NCBI RefSeq assembly: GCF_027172205.1
Contig: NC_070612.1
Coordinates: forward strand, 28,917,183-28,981,182
Length of the DNA stretch: 64,000 nt
Direction: 5' to 3'
Source: Podarcis raffonei
Taxonomy: Eukaryota; Chordata; Lepidosauria; Squamata; Lacertidae
Part shown: positions 1-10,231 of the stretch, piece after piece
How positions within the stretch are numbered: the first letter of the stretch is position 1
Layout: every line of letters begins with the position of its first letter
Program-made: the position numbers and the translations under genes
The notes under the pieces: generated by a model
Database searches by the model: none
What the model saw: the letters and a program-made list of their open reading frames with translations, nothing else
What the model was told of the DNA's origin: nothing

Positions 1-265
1 AAGCAGGGTGGGCAACATGAGAACGAGCCTTTTCTGTGGTGGCTCCCCATTTGTGGAATGTTTTTGCCAGGGACTTCAGGCATCAGGTAAAAATGTTCTT
101 CAGCCAGATTTTTAGTTGATTAAACAATTTTGGACTTTTAAATGTGTTAGAGGTGTGTATTTATTTATTATTTTGCTATTATGTATTTCATGCTTTTATG
201 TTGTAAACTGCCCTGTGATCTTTGGATGAAGGGCAGTATAAAAATGTAAGAAAGAAATAATATAT
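1..265 (+). repeat. CR1/L2-clade LINE 3' end
   Basis: A degenerate reading of the start matches the C-terminal tail of CR1/L2-clade LINE proteins (AFSVVAPHLWN-like), followed by the AT-rich tail of such elements (a 'gggcagtataaaaatg'-type end). 5' truncated by the window edge. Clade assignment is by eye. Confidence 0.6.
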
Positions 266-382
266 AATAAGTATTTTCCCATGAAAAAGAGCTGCAGCAT
301 ATCACATAGGAGCACTGGATCAAAAATCCCCAAGAAACACAGATTCTGTCTCATCCCCATTCATCTGCCTAAACCCCACATG

Positions 383-480
383 GGACCTCTGATGGTGTTT
401 CCTGCTTGGCAGGGGGTTGGACTCGATGGCCCTTGTGGTCTCTTCCAACTCTATGATTCTATGATTCTATGATTCTATGA
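383..480 (+). repeat. CR1 LINE 3' terminus with ATTCTATG octamer repeats
   Basis: The segment holds the typical CR1 tail (ttggactcgatggcc, cttccaactc) and ends in about three copies of the 8-bp unit attctatg, the hallmark of CR1 3' ends. Confidence 0.8.
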
Positions 481-1502
481 CCTCTGCCAATGGCTACTAG
501 CCATAATGGCTTTCCGGACCATTCATGTTCAAAGAAGATATGCAGCTGAATACCAATTGGTGAGGACCAGCAACAGGAAAAGGTCTTGATGCCAATTTCC
601 TGGGTTTCCTGGAGGTATCTTGCTAGCCGTTGTGGTGAACTAGCCTGACTTGGTATAAGGCAGCTTCTTATGTCCTTCCAGTGATGAATGATTGCTGCCA
701 GCTGATCTTCTTTAGGGAAGTTTGTTTGGCCTCAGTCTGAGAACTTCAGACCTATACACCTTCCTTTTGGGCTTGTGGCTGTAATTCCAGTTTTAGAGAA
801 ATTGAAAATCCTGATAAGACTGCAGTGACCAGCAGCAATGACTCTATTACCCTATCATAATAGATTAGTGGGGTGGAAAAGGAGCTTAGGCAAGTAGCAG
901 GCTCATGAAAACAAAAGCATAAGGAAAACTCTGATGGATCAGACCAGTGATCCATCTAGATTAGTGATGTGTACGTTGACTAGCAGTGGCTGTCCAGGTT
1001 TCAGGACACAGCCTTTCCCAACAAAACCTGGAGATGCTGGAAACTGAACCCAGGGACTCCTGCAACAAAACACATGTACTCTGCCACGGAACTGCACCCC
1101 ATCATGATGGTAATAATGTGTTCTTCAGATCCGTAGGAATGACATCATCCACAAATGAATGAACAGGAACTTTGTCTATCCATTATTGTTTATTATTTTA
1201 TTTCTGTTCCCCCCTTTCTTCCAAGTTGCTCAAGGTGATGGCATACATGGTTTCCCCCACTCCCAGCCTTCTCCCACTGACATTCAGCTTCCACATAAAG
1301 CACCTGGAGATCTGACCATGTTGCTGAAAGGGGAGAGGAGGAACAAGTCAGTCCCTCAGCCTTTTCCTACTGTTTTTTCAAACTACTCCAGGAGGTTCCT
1401 GCAGTTGGAAGAAGCCCAGCCGCACGGAGCTATCAGAAAGGTTTTTTTGGAGAGAGGGCAGCAGGAAGAGGTCTGCGTGTGCATCAGGATGAGCACCCTT
1501 GC
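481..1502. other. No gene; degenerate old repeats
   Basis: Only worn pieces of interspersed repeats are visible. About 930-1090 resembles the 'ggatcagaccagtgatccatc' family also seen near 20.45, 35.87 and 55.65 kb, and 1158-1260 resembles an antisense LINE tail. An open frame at 1159-1530 has no recognisable domain and runs through these repeats and into the LTR that starts at 1503. Confidence 0.4.
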
Positions 1503-1738
1503 TGTTAAGACGACACAGACGACACAGTGATTCTTCAAACAGCTCTTGTTTATTCATAGGCCAGAACAGAACCGAACTGAAGGGTTCAGCCAGCCTGCTT
1601 ATATAGAGCTCCACTAGAACGCAGTAACCATTTTCTGGGTAACTATCCAATCACTGAACGTCACTTTCGATCCCTTATTTGCATAACTATCTACAGTATC
1701 TCCCTGCTGGCCCAGGGTGAGAACTTCAGTACATAACA
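1503..1738 (-). mobile_element. Solo LTR of a retrovirus-like/LTR element
   Basis: On the minus strand the element begins TGTTATG and ends TTAACA. In order it holds a CCAAT-like box (gattgg), a TATA box (tatataag) and a polyadenylation signal (aataaa), spaced as in an LTR of about 236 bp. It is flanked by 5-bp direct repeats cttgc (1498-1502 and 1739-1743), as expected for integrase-mediated insertion. No internal region is present, so it is a fossil solo LTR. The intact duplication and clear motifs suggest it is not very old. Superfamily (ERV or Gypsy) is unresolved. Confidence 0.75.
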
Positions 1739-1857
1739 CTTGCCACCTCTTGTTGTTTTCATCAAACCTCCAATACTGCACTTTGTACTTAGCACAGGCC
1801 CAGCCCTGACACAGTCTGCCCGACTCCCTTGTCTAGTATGATGTTCGCATGTCTAAG

Positions 1858-2365
1858 GCTGCATCCAGTGTTAGTCCTACTCAGAGTAGACACAGTGTTG
1901 TTAAAGTACATGTTTACCTTAGCTTCGTTAATTTCAGTGGGTCTACTCTGAGTAGAATTTGGTTGGCTGTAACCAATGCTTTAAAAAAAAAGTCTCATTT
2001 TCCTACTCATATTGAAATGCTGCCCTTCAATGAGGCCAAACTTAGATTCACAAAATGTTTAGGGGGTATGCATACCCCTGCGTCCTCCCAGAAAAAAGCA
2101 AAGGCTGTAACCCATAGTCTGCATGCACACACATACACAATCTGCAGCCAAGCGTAATTAAAAGTCTGAGCCAACTCCCCCACCCCCACAAAAAAACCCA
2201 TTGGACTCAATAGTCTGTTTACATTAGGCAACTCTGAATGTTTATCACTTCTAATTTGTTTGGTTACACTGAATCATGGAGTCTGACCGCTTATAAAGTA
2301 CACCTAAGCTTTGCCTCCTGTGTCTTCTCTATTGGAAAAGCTACAATCTCATTTGGTTTGAGTGA
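1858..2365. repeat. Downstream flank shared by copies C and B (left unit)
   Basis: This stretch aligns with 8175-8515: the same order of a palindromic 'actcagagtagac...gtctactctgagtag' element, a CA-rich run, 'agccaagcgtaatt', 'acattaggca' and 'attggaaaagcta'. It marks the downstream limit of the duplicated unit that carries PAR1-like copies C and B. Confidence 0.75.
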
Positions 2366-2534
2366 ATGTACCAATGTGTTCTTTTCGAAAAGGGTTAAAT
2401 CACATTCCTGTTTCAGAAGGCTCTTGTCAGAAAAAAACCCCAAATTAATGACAACAAATAAGCTAATATCTGCCTCAAGAAATATTATTAACATTATTAT
2501 ATACTAATAAAATAATTGGGACAATAATATGTAA

Positions 2535-2538
<4 letters not shown>

Positions 2539-2620
<82 letters not shown>
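2539..2620. repeat. Compound (TA)n(CA)n microsatellite
   Basis: A run of TA followed directly by a run of CA, about 80 bp, just beyond the 3' UTR of PAR1-like copy C. Confidence 0.95.
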
Positions 2621-2621
<1 letters not shown>

Positions 2622-2629
2622 CCTCACTG

Positions 2630-2958
2630 GAACAAACCAGATCTCTGGAAAAACATTAGTTTTAATGTTAACAGCGGCCAAAATAATAATAATAAAAAAA
2701 TCCAGTTTGAAATATTTTGCATGATGCAGCAGCAAAGTGCTATTCTAGGCTGCATCAACAGAAGTATAGTGTCCTGATCAAGGGCACTCTAAAATTCTCT
2801 GATTCTTTGATTTTATATAGCCTTTAATATAAGAAACAGCATAAATATTTTAGAGAAAGAATGGCATGGACATTAAAGACGTGAACTGTAAACAAATATT
2901 CACATCTTTGTCATGCAACACCTATATTTACGAATACTGTACCACACACTGTAAAATT
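2630..2958 (-). other. Probable 3' UTR/flank of PAR1-like copy C
   Basis: Non-coding sequence that aligns with the regions downstream of copies B (10490-10717) and A (17140-17329). The shared stretches ('agagaaagaatg', 'catggac.ttaaagac', 'ctatgc.tgagac') place it in the duplicated transcription unit. No unambiguous AATAAA is seen here. Confidence 0.5.
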
Positions 2959-4085
2959 CTATGCTTGAGACAAATTTTTCAGGCCACTAAAAAGATTGGT
3001 GGCATTACAGCTTGTTGTCTGACTGCTTTGTTCAAGATCAGACTGCTTTTTATAGCATAGGAGATCCCACACCTGCTTTTGACACTTTGAAGAGGCATAA
3101 TAATAAATTAAGGGATCAATGCAGCAGTTTATGGTACCAATGCAGACCACTAAGCTATAGGCAAAATACAGAATTTCAAGGGGTTGATCAGGTGAGATGC
3201 GCAAGTTGTGCACTAATAATAGGACATTTGTAGGGCCAAAACAAATAATAAAAGAAGACAAGACTGCTACAGACAGGAGAATGGCACGTCTCTTTTTAGC
3301 AGTCTTTGTAGCAACACTGGATGAAGAAAGTTTCCTTATAATACACACATAACAGGTGACAGAGATTAATAACGGTATAAAAAAGAACAAAATGGATAAT
3401 ACAGAAAAGTTATACCGAAATATATCCATAATAACAGAGATATCTAATGTATCGTGACAGGTCGTAATATTTAACCGGGATAATCTCTGTGTTTGCTCAT
3501 TGACAATCAGAGGTATCACCCCAGCTATAGCCAGAAGCCAGATGAGAAAGCAGACCAGCGAGGCCCTTCTTGCTGTGCGCCAGGATAGGGACTGCATTGG
3601 GTACACCACAGCCAGGAAACGGTCCACGCTTATCACCATCATCAGCAGGATGGAGCAGTACATGTTGCAGTAGAAGGCGGCAGTGACAAAATGACACATC
3701 ACAGACCCAAAGATCCAGTTGTTTCCAGAAAAGTTGTAGGCGATTTTAAAAGGAAGCACACTCACGAAGAGAACATCGGCAGAAGCCAAGTTGAGCATGT
3801 ACACCACAGCTGGCTTCTTAAACCCTATTTTGACCACAAACATAAGGATTGCCGTAATGTTTAAAGGAAGGCTCAAAATAACCACAGCAGTGTGGACTGA
3901 AGGAACAAAGCGAGTTAGCCATGGACCAGACAAGTATTTTTCAGCTTGTTTTGTGGTAGCCACTTGATTTCTGGATTGATTGTAGTTGTTCAATGTATCA
4001 ATAGTAATTATTTCTTTATCATTAGCATTTATTTTCATATCAGGGAAACTAGCAAAAGAAAGATCCTGGATGTCCAAGGATGAAT
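2959..4085 (-). CDS. PAR1-like receptor, copy C, exon 2 (exodomain and 7TM)
   Basis: Class A GPCR of the protease-activated receptor family, most like F2R/PAR1: ISVDRFLAVVYPMQSLSWRT after TM3, the ECL2 signature ITTCHDTL, FGPTNVLLL in TM6 and DPLIYYYAS in TM7. The acceptor after tcatctttcag gives a phase-1 junction, as in all four genes here. With exon 1 (5335-5410) the protein is about 400 residues. The N-terminus reads NSSLDIQDLSFASFPDMK. At the place where a PAR should have Arg or Lys before the tethered ligand there is Asp33 or Ser35, so no canonical thrombin site is visible. The first basic residue after the signal peptide is the Lys in PDMK. N-glycosylation sites (NQS, NFS, NIT) are present. 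The core has no stop or frameshift, so the gene looks intact. Expected function is a plasma-membrane G-protein-coupled receptor; its activator is unknown. Confidence 0.9.
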
Positions 4086-5334
4086 CTGAAAGATGAAGCA
4101 ATATGTAAATCAAATCTATGAATACATATATAGCTAATGTTACAAACATCAATGCAACCACACTAGTTTACTCATGTGAATATGAATTCAGATTAAATTA
4201 TTGAATTACACAATTGGTGCTTTAAAAATTATTGGTGTAGACGAAATTTACATATTTCCTATTGCTAGTCAGAAACTTCAGCTATTCCGCCGATCCTGAA
4301 AATGTGCAAAGTAACCTTTAGACCATGGGGTCTACCAGCAATACTTGCTGGTATTTGAAACCAAATACACATGACATTAGCCACAATCCATCTGCATCTT
4401 GCAGCTTCTCAAGAAGTATTCCTGTTTGATGTGCTTTCCCTCAAGCCAGCTTCCATCAGCTTGAAAATGGAAACAAATGTTAAGTTGGGGTGACAGCCAC
4501 TGTGCATGTACAGATGACAGCACACATGCAGCCGACAGCTTCAGTGAACTGGAGCTCAGTGCATTGAAACAAATCTGGTAATAGACACCAGGTGAAGACA
4601 TCCCTGCCCCTTCGCTGGTGTGTACAGCCCTGTAAGAATGTGACTTGAAACTAAGGGAGACAGGGACAAGTCACTGTGTTTCATGCTGCTAATGTATACA
4701 TAGTCATATTCTGACATTGCCTGTGTACACACCATACATTTAAAGCAAAAGCTTTCATCAAAGAATCCTAGGAACTGTAGTATGTTAAGGGGGCTTGGAT
4801 CTCTATCTCTGTGAGGGGAGAACTATGGCCAGCTTTTTTTGCCCAGTCTAACAGAGACAGGTTTATATTTAGCGAAGTAAAAGGTCTTATGCAGTAAAGA
4901 AAGCCTTGATTTTCTGTGAAGTACATCACCTCCTTGCTGAAATATTAGAAGCAGATTGTGCAAGGAGAGACACCCTTAATTCTTTAGGGTAGGAATTTTA
5001 GAGCAAAAAAACCCACAAAATGCTTTATTCATTGTTCTTCCGATCTCGTGTTATGCCTTATGCTCTTAAAATGTTGCAGTCACTTAGAGATTTTTTTCAT
5101 GTGCAAGTGACTGATAAACTGAATATTACCACTGAGAAGTACATTTTTTCCTAGTACAAGGATATTCTCCCTCCTCCTTTACTCTTGCTGCTTCAGCATG
5201 GTTTTTCTTCAGTAGCACAATCATTTGGAAAGATCAGAGACAGAGAAATTTCCCTGAAACAATTGCACATTGTATATGCCTTGCTTTAACTATGAATATT
5301 GAACAGTAGAGAAATTGTGTTGGGGTGTACTTAC
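4086..5334 (-). other. Intron of PAR1-like copy C
   Basis: GT-AG intron, phase 1, about 1.25 kb. Both ends align with the copy B intron. It lacks the Tigger-like insertion that B carries at 11922-12136 and so shows the older state ('gctttaaaaattattggtg'). Confidence 0.75.
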
Positions 5335-5410
5335 TTTTTGCTCTTGCTGTGCTGAATAAGGTGAAGACCATACTAAACAGAGGAAACAGGATCTTCAGAG
5401 AGGGGTCCAT
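5335..5410 (-). CDS. PAR1-like receptor, copy C, exon 1 (signal peptide)
   Basis: Encodes a signal peptide (MDPSLKILFPLFSMVFTLF then STARAK) and ends at a good donor, A|gtaagtac, phase 1. The chosen ATG aligns with the start of copy A and has G at -3 and +4. A further in-frame ATG eight codons upstream (5432-5434) aligns with the only start left in copy B, so translation may begin there, giving 408 residues. The matching exons at 12839 and 22142 support the model. Confidence 0.8.
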
Positions 5411-5455
5411 TTCTCCTCCAATGGCAAACCTCATCTTTTGGTTCCACTAGGTCTC

Positions 5456-5706
5456 TAGAGCCAGTGTGGTGTAGTGGTTAAGAGCGGTAGTCTCGTAATC
5501 TGGGGAACTGGGTTCACGTCTCCGCTCCTCCACATGCATCTGCTGGGTGACCTTGGGCCAGTCACACTTCTCTGAAGTCTCTCAGCCCCACTCACCTCAC
5601 AGAGTGTTTGTTGTGGGGGAGGAAGGGAAAGGAGATTGTTAGCCGCTTTGAGACTCCTTAAAGGGAGTGAAAGGCGGGATATCAAATCCAAACTCTTCTT
5701 CTTCTT
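5456..5706 (+). mobile_element. tRNA-derived SINE with LINE-like tail, next to the copy C start
   Basis: tRNA-like head (gtggtgtagtggttaagagc, ggttcacgtct), a body containing 'cttgggccagtcac', then a tail 'gggatatcaaatcc' and (ctt)n. A second copy lies inverted at 44674-44914. It sits only about 20 bp beyond the upstream ATG of copy C, and copies A and B lack it at that place. Confidence 0.85.
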
Positions 5707-6070
5707 CTTCTAAGAAGAAACTGAAGGGATCTGCCTGAAAAGAAGCTTCCTTTATTTCCTCCCTGAGATCTAAATCCACTTGTCATCTCCTTGCCTATTT
5801 TGGGCTTTAATGTTAGCTTATCTGTAGAAGAAGCTGAGCCAACCCACTCTGTCATAACACCACTTCATCTTATATGGAGCAGAGGGTCCTTGATTTCTTC
5901 TTTCTGGCTTTTCCCCAAAGCACCAAAGAAAACTCTCAGACAAGTCTTCTGTTTTCTTTACTTTTCTAAAAGACTCTTCCTAAAAGCATTCCTGGAAAGC
6001 CCATTATGTCACATTAATAGATAAAAAAACATTTTTTGTGGTTTTCAGTCCATCTGTTTTCAGCAAGAAT
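5707..6070 (-). promoter_or_regulatory. Promoter-side block of copy C, conserved in A and B
   Basis: Non-coding sequence upstream of exon 1 that aligns with 12945-13330 (B) and 22245-22690 (A). Shared stretches include 'gagatctaaatcca', 'tttgggctt', 'gtcatctcc', 'ttctaaaaga' and 'ccattatg'. AT-rich, no CpG island. Its role as promoter/5' UTR is inferred from position. Confidence 0.5.
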
Positions 6071-6100
6071 TAAGGGTTAGAATACATTAAAAAGCAATTA

Positions 6101-6462
6101 GGGACGCGGGTGACGCTGTGGGTTAAACCACAGAGCCTAGGGCTTGCCGATCAGAAGGTCGGTGGTTCGAATCCCCGTGACGGAGGGAGCTCCCATTGCT
6201 CAGTCCCTGCACCTGCCAACCTAGCGGTTCAAAAGCATGTCAAAGTGCAAGTAGATACATAGGGACTGCTCCAGCGGGAAGGTAAACGGCGTTTCCGTGT
6301 GCTGCTCTGGTTCACCAGAAGCGGCTTAGTCATGCTGGCCACATGACCTGGAAGCTGTCTGCGGAGAAACGCCGGCTCCCTTGGCCTATAGAGTGAGATG
6401 AGCACACAACCCCAGAGTTGGTCACAACTGGACCTAATGTTCAGGGGTCCCTTTACCTTTTT
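6101..6462 (+). mobile_element. Sauria-type SINE (tRNA head, BovB-like tail)
   Basis: Starts gggacgcgggt with a tRNA-like A/B-box head (ggttcgaatcccc) and ends caggggtccctttacc. Flanked by target duplications acattaaaaagcaa (about 6084-6097 and 6463-6476). Other copies lie at 21181, 32262, 40832 and 57913. Confidence 0.9.
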
Positions 6463-6484
6463 ACATTAAAAAGCAAAATTCATA

Positions 6485-6963
6485 CAGTGGTGCCCCGCAA
6501 GACGAATGCCTCGCAAGACGGAAAACCCGCTAGACGAAAGGGTTTTCCGTTTTGGAGGTGCTTCGCAAAACGAATTTCCTATGGGCTTGCTTTGCAAGAC
6601 GAAAATGTCTTGCGAGTTCCTGCGGGTTTTTTTCCTCCTCCCCCCCTTTTTCCCAAGCCGCTAAGCCGCTTATCAGCTGATCTGCTAAGCCGCTAAGCCG
6701 CTTAACAGCTGATCCGCTAAGCCGCTTAACAGCTGATCGCTAAGCCGCTTATCAGCTGATCCGCTAAGCCGCTTAACAGCTGATCCGCTAAGCCGCTTAT
6801 CAGCTGATCCGCTAAGTCGCTAAGCCGCTTATCAGCTGATCCGCTAAGCCCGCTAAGAGCGCTAATCCGCTAAGCCGCTAATGGGCTTGCTTCGCAAGAC
6901 GAAAAAACCGCAAGATGAAAAGACTCGCGGAATGGATTATTTTCGTCTTGCGAGGCACCACTG
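6485..6963. mobile_element. TcMar/Tigger-like MITE with inner minisatellite
   Basis: Terminal inverted repeats cagtggtgcc.cgcaagacga and its complement, flanked by TA. The interior carries a tandem array (6657-6882). A related element is at 38410-38748. The superfamily is inferred from TA target sites and CAGTGG termini. Confidence 0.8.
6657..6882. repeat. Minisatellite of about 24-bp units inside a MITE
   Basis: About nine imperfect units built from ccgctaagccgctt and atcagctgat (or aacagctgat), with smaller cgctaag sub-repeats. Confidence 0.85.
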
Positions 6964-8160
6964 TATTTTTTCACCATCCTAAATACATTCTCAGTGGATA
7001 AAGTGCTTTACCATTAATCAACATTAGGCTCGAACGAATGTTAGATGAAATCCGGGTTGGGGAATCTTTTTTCCCATCCAAGGGTTTTCCTCCCTTTTTC
7101 GGAGTGCCATGTGGCCAGAGGGGGAGAGGTTAAAAAGTAGGTGGATCAACAATGGTAAATGTTACCTTTGTGCTGTAGGCTATTTTCAACACACACACAC
7201 ATTCCTCTGTGGCAAATATTGCCCTGCTCAGGGGAAAATCTTAAGAGTACCTTTAATGTAGCACACCTTTAGCATAACCTCCACCATACCTCAGATGAAT
7301 ATAGGGACATTCTATTCCACATATCAGGGAATCTGATCCCTCCCCCTCACGGCAGACTGCCAGCAATAGATAGACAATAAGTTCTTACCGATGTATTTTA
7401 GTCAATGTTCAACAGAGAGACTCAGAACCGTTGCCTCGTGGGTTAATGGTATTGCTCTGAGTAATCTCCTCCCCCCTTGCTTTCTCAATCGTCAACAGCA
7501 CCCCCCTCCTTACGGTGGCTGCTTAGGGCCAATTGCCTCTTAGCTCTCTGCTCTCCTACTTCCATGGCTCGCTGGGTCTGGGGAGAAGGGGGTTCTGGAA
7601 TGCTCTCTAGTGATAATGTGTTAGCCATCTATTCCTGCTCTGCTTCTCCCATTATTTTCCAGCTTCCCCCCTCTTCTAACTTAGAGCTGTGACCCTCTGC
7701 AAACCACTTTTGTAAATCTATACTGTCCTCCTCTTCTTGGGAAGGTTCACCATTCCTCCTCCGATGCCCAGTCCCTGACACCACATCAGTATCATTGCTT
7801 GAGCATTTCCTACTGGTGAAGTACAAAATTTATGAAAAGAAACACGCAAATCTGCAGTATTTTAAGCACAGAAATCTTTGAATTTATGTATTGTGTTTAG
7901 GGAGGCCTGTGGGGAAAAGAAAACTCCAAATCAATAAATACAACTATACGTGTGTGTTGTGACTATGTGATGTCATCATGCATTCATGAGCATTTTGGAA
8001 GCATGATAACTTTGAACAACTACTATTATTGCACTTGTGCAGGTGTATGATATTGCTTCTCCCAATGAACTGATGCAGGCAGACAAAAACACACATACTC
8101 TTGATGGCTGGGGAAACAGACCAGGCCAAGATAGTGCAAAGCAGCTCCTCCCTGCTTAGT
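6964..8160. other. No gene; duplicated flank then unclassified sequence
   Basis: About 6970-7160 aligns with the region upstream of copy B (13385-13700) and keeps the empty site of the hAT element found there. About 7380-7830 is CT-rich unclassified sequence with no domain in any frame. The rest is unremarkable. Confidence 0.4.
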
Positions 8161-8174
8161 CCTCTGTAGATCTG

Positions 8175-8515
8175 CTCCCCCAAGGTTCATCCTACTCAGA
8201 GTAGACCCATTGAAATTAATGGACAAGTCTAACTTGGGTCCATTAATTTCAGTGGATCTGCGCTGAGTAGAATTTTGTTGGCTAAAACCTATAGTCTGCA
8301 CGTGCGCGCGCGCACACACGCACACACACACACATGTAGCCAAGCGTAATTCAGATTCTTAGACAACAAAAACTGGATTCAGCGGTCTGCTTACATTAGG
8401 CAATTCTGAATGTTTATTACTGCTAAGTTGTTTGGCTACATGTAGTCATGGAGACTGACAAAAAGCTATGAAATACACCAAAGCTCTGTCTTCTCCATTG
8501 GAAAAGCTACCATCA
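8175..8515. repeat. Downstream flank shared by copies B and C (right unit)
   Basis: Counterpart of 1858-2365, with the same palindromic element at about 8180-8285 and the same following landmarks. Confidence 0.75.
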
Positions 8516-8536
8516 CTGCCATCTCATCTAGTTTCA

Positions 8537-8690
8537 TCCCTCTGAATCAGGGGTAGGGGACTTAAGACCCGGGGGGCCGGATGCGGCCCAATCACCTTCT
8601 CAATCCGGCCCATGGACAGCCCGGGAATCTATGTGTTTTTACATGAGTAGAATGTGTCCTTTTATTTAAAATGCTTATTGGGGGCAGTTG
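8537..8690. mobile_element. hAT-like element fragment
   Basis: Starts caggggtaggggac with 'ggggccggatgcggccc', like hAT-Charlie-type termini in vertebrates. The right end is not clear; 8690-8940 may be its remainder. Confidence 0.5.
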
Positions 8691-9012
8691 TTGCAGCCTG
8701 GGGCAGTTGCAAGGAGGAAGTGGAAGCATCAGGAGTATTCTGTGTCGGGTCAGGCTCTTTGGAGCTGGGTGAGACTTGGCGCTGCGGTGAGGGGCTGGGA
8801 GCTGTGGGTGAGGGGAGGAACTTCCAGAGCAGACTAGATGGAAGGTTCTGGGAGTCTGGTCCTCTCTGGAAGTTTTAAAAGGACCCCCTCCCCCGCTGCT
8901 GCTCCTCACTCCAGTTCAGAGCCGATCTCCCCACCTGGCACCCTTTTAATAATTTCTCTTGTTTTGTTTCCACTACACTTTTAAATTGTCACAACTGTTG
9001 TCGTGTAAGAGC

Positions 9013-9155
9013 AGTGCTGTTTTTCTAGAAAAAGAGGTGCCAGAACTCACCATGAACACCTCCCTTGTTCTCTTATAATAGCAATGGTGCCTACCTGAGA
9101 GGTGCCAGAACTGAGTTCCAGTGAATTCCTGCTAAAAGAAAATGCCCTGGGTAAG
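9013..9155 (-). mobile_element. Short non-autonomous DNA element (second copy at 20304)
   Basis: 'ctgtttttctagaaaaagaggtg' through 'gagttccagtgaattcc' matches the inverted copy at 20304-20435. About 140 bp, with similar inner halves; probably a hAT-type MITE. Confidence 0.5.
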
Positions 9156-9368
9156 AGGCATTGAGCTAGTTGCTTAAAAGGGAGGGGTAAAGGAGGGGGC
9201 ACCTTGTCGCAGCTCCTAGGGGATCCCCTTGAGGGATCTTGGAGGCAGCAATTTCTGTCCAGAAGTTCAGCTTGTGGACTGACAGGCCATGGCACCTCCT
9301 GCCGGTGGCCAGGGGAAGTTCATTGGATAGCGTTTCATGCCAGGGTGAGTAACCGTGATGGTCAAAAG

Positions 9369-9593
9369 CAGGGGTCAGCTAACTTTTTCATCAGGGGGCC
9401 GGTCCACTGTCCCTCAGACCTTGCGGGGGGCCGGACTATATTTTGGAAAAAAAATAAATGAACGAATTCCTATGCCCCACAAATAACCCAGAGATGCATG
9501 TAAAAACACTCTGATTCCCAGACTGTCCGCAGGCCGGATTTAGAAGGCGATTGGGCCGGATCTGGCCCCCGGGCCTTAGTTTGCCTACCCATG
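9369..9593. mobile_element. hAT (Charlie-like) MITE with 8-bp target duplication
   Basis: Starts caggggtcagctaact and ends agtttgcctacccatg, imperfect inverted ends. Flanked by gtcaaaag on both sides (9361-9368, 9594-9601). Confidence 0.85.
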
Positions 9594-9700
9594 GTCAAAA
9601 GATAAGCTTATCAAGCAGCAAATGGGCTATGTGATCACATGGATTGATGCCTGATGCCTTCATCAAACCTGTTGCTCTGTAATCAGTAAAACTGTAGCCT

Positions 9701-9977
9701 AATTCTATCCAACTCAGACTGGTTTTTCCTTATCCATCTCACCACTACATCCAAGCACGGATCTAGAGACTGCCCAGCCTCCCCCAACACAGATGTTATG
9801 GAAAAAGAGACCTTAGTGTCATCAGCATATTGATGCCCACTTGCCCGCAAACTCATAATTACTTCATATAGATGTAAAATGGCAACAGTTCACTTATTAT
9901 TTGTTAATGTTGGGTAACAATGTTATGAAAATTATAATGAGAAAATAACTAGACAACAATATATAATATTTATTTCT
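9701..9977. repeat. Left direct repeat flanking a BovB fragment
   Basis: Nearly identical to 10232-10489, apart from a 17-bp extra piece near 9910. The sequence itself looks like an antisense LINE (CR1/L2) remnant. See findings. Confidence 0.9.
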
Positions 9978-10231
9978 GAGCTGAGACTCCAATACTTTGG
10001 CCACCTCATGAGAAGAGAAGACTCCCTGGAAAAGACCCTGATGTCAGGAAAGATGGAGGGCACAAGGAGAAGGGGACGACAGAGGACGAGATGGTTGGAC
10101 AGTGTTCTCGAAGCTACCAGCATGAGTTTGGCCAAACTGCGGGAGGCAGTGGAAGACAGGAGGGCCTGGCGTGCTCTGGTCCATGGGGTCACAAAGAGTC
10201 GGACACGACTAAACGACTAAACAACAACAAC
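9978..10231 (+). mobile_element. RTE-BovB LINE, 3' end fragment
   Basis: Encodes the well-known C-terminal tail of the BovB reverse transcriptase (FGHLMRREDSLEKTLM, GRQRTRWLDSV, HGVTKSRTRLND) and ends with actaaacaacaacaa. 5' truncated. Same family as 36650-37135. Confidence 0.9.

Noticed and set aside
1159-1530. Secreted-protein-like open frame of 123 codons
   Set aside because: The hydrophobic start comes from an inverted LINE-like tail and the end runs into the solo LTR.
6101-6200. tRNA gene from the A/B-box-like sequence
   Set aside because: It is the tRNA-derived head of a SINE with direct repeats; the same applies to 5456, 32262, 40835 and the inverted copies.
6657-6882. CRISPR-like repeat array
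   Set aside because: Units are contiguous and imperfect with no unique spacers; it is a minisatellite inside a MITE in a vertebrate genome.
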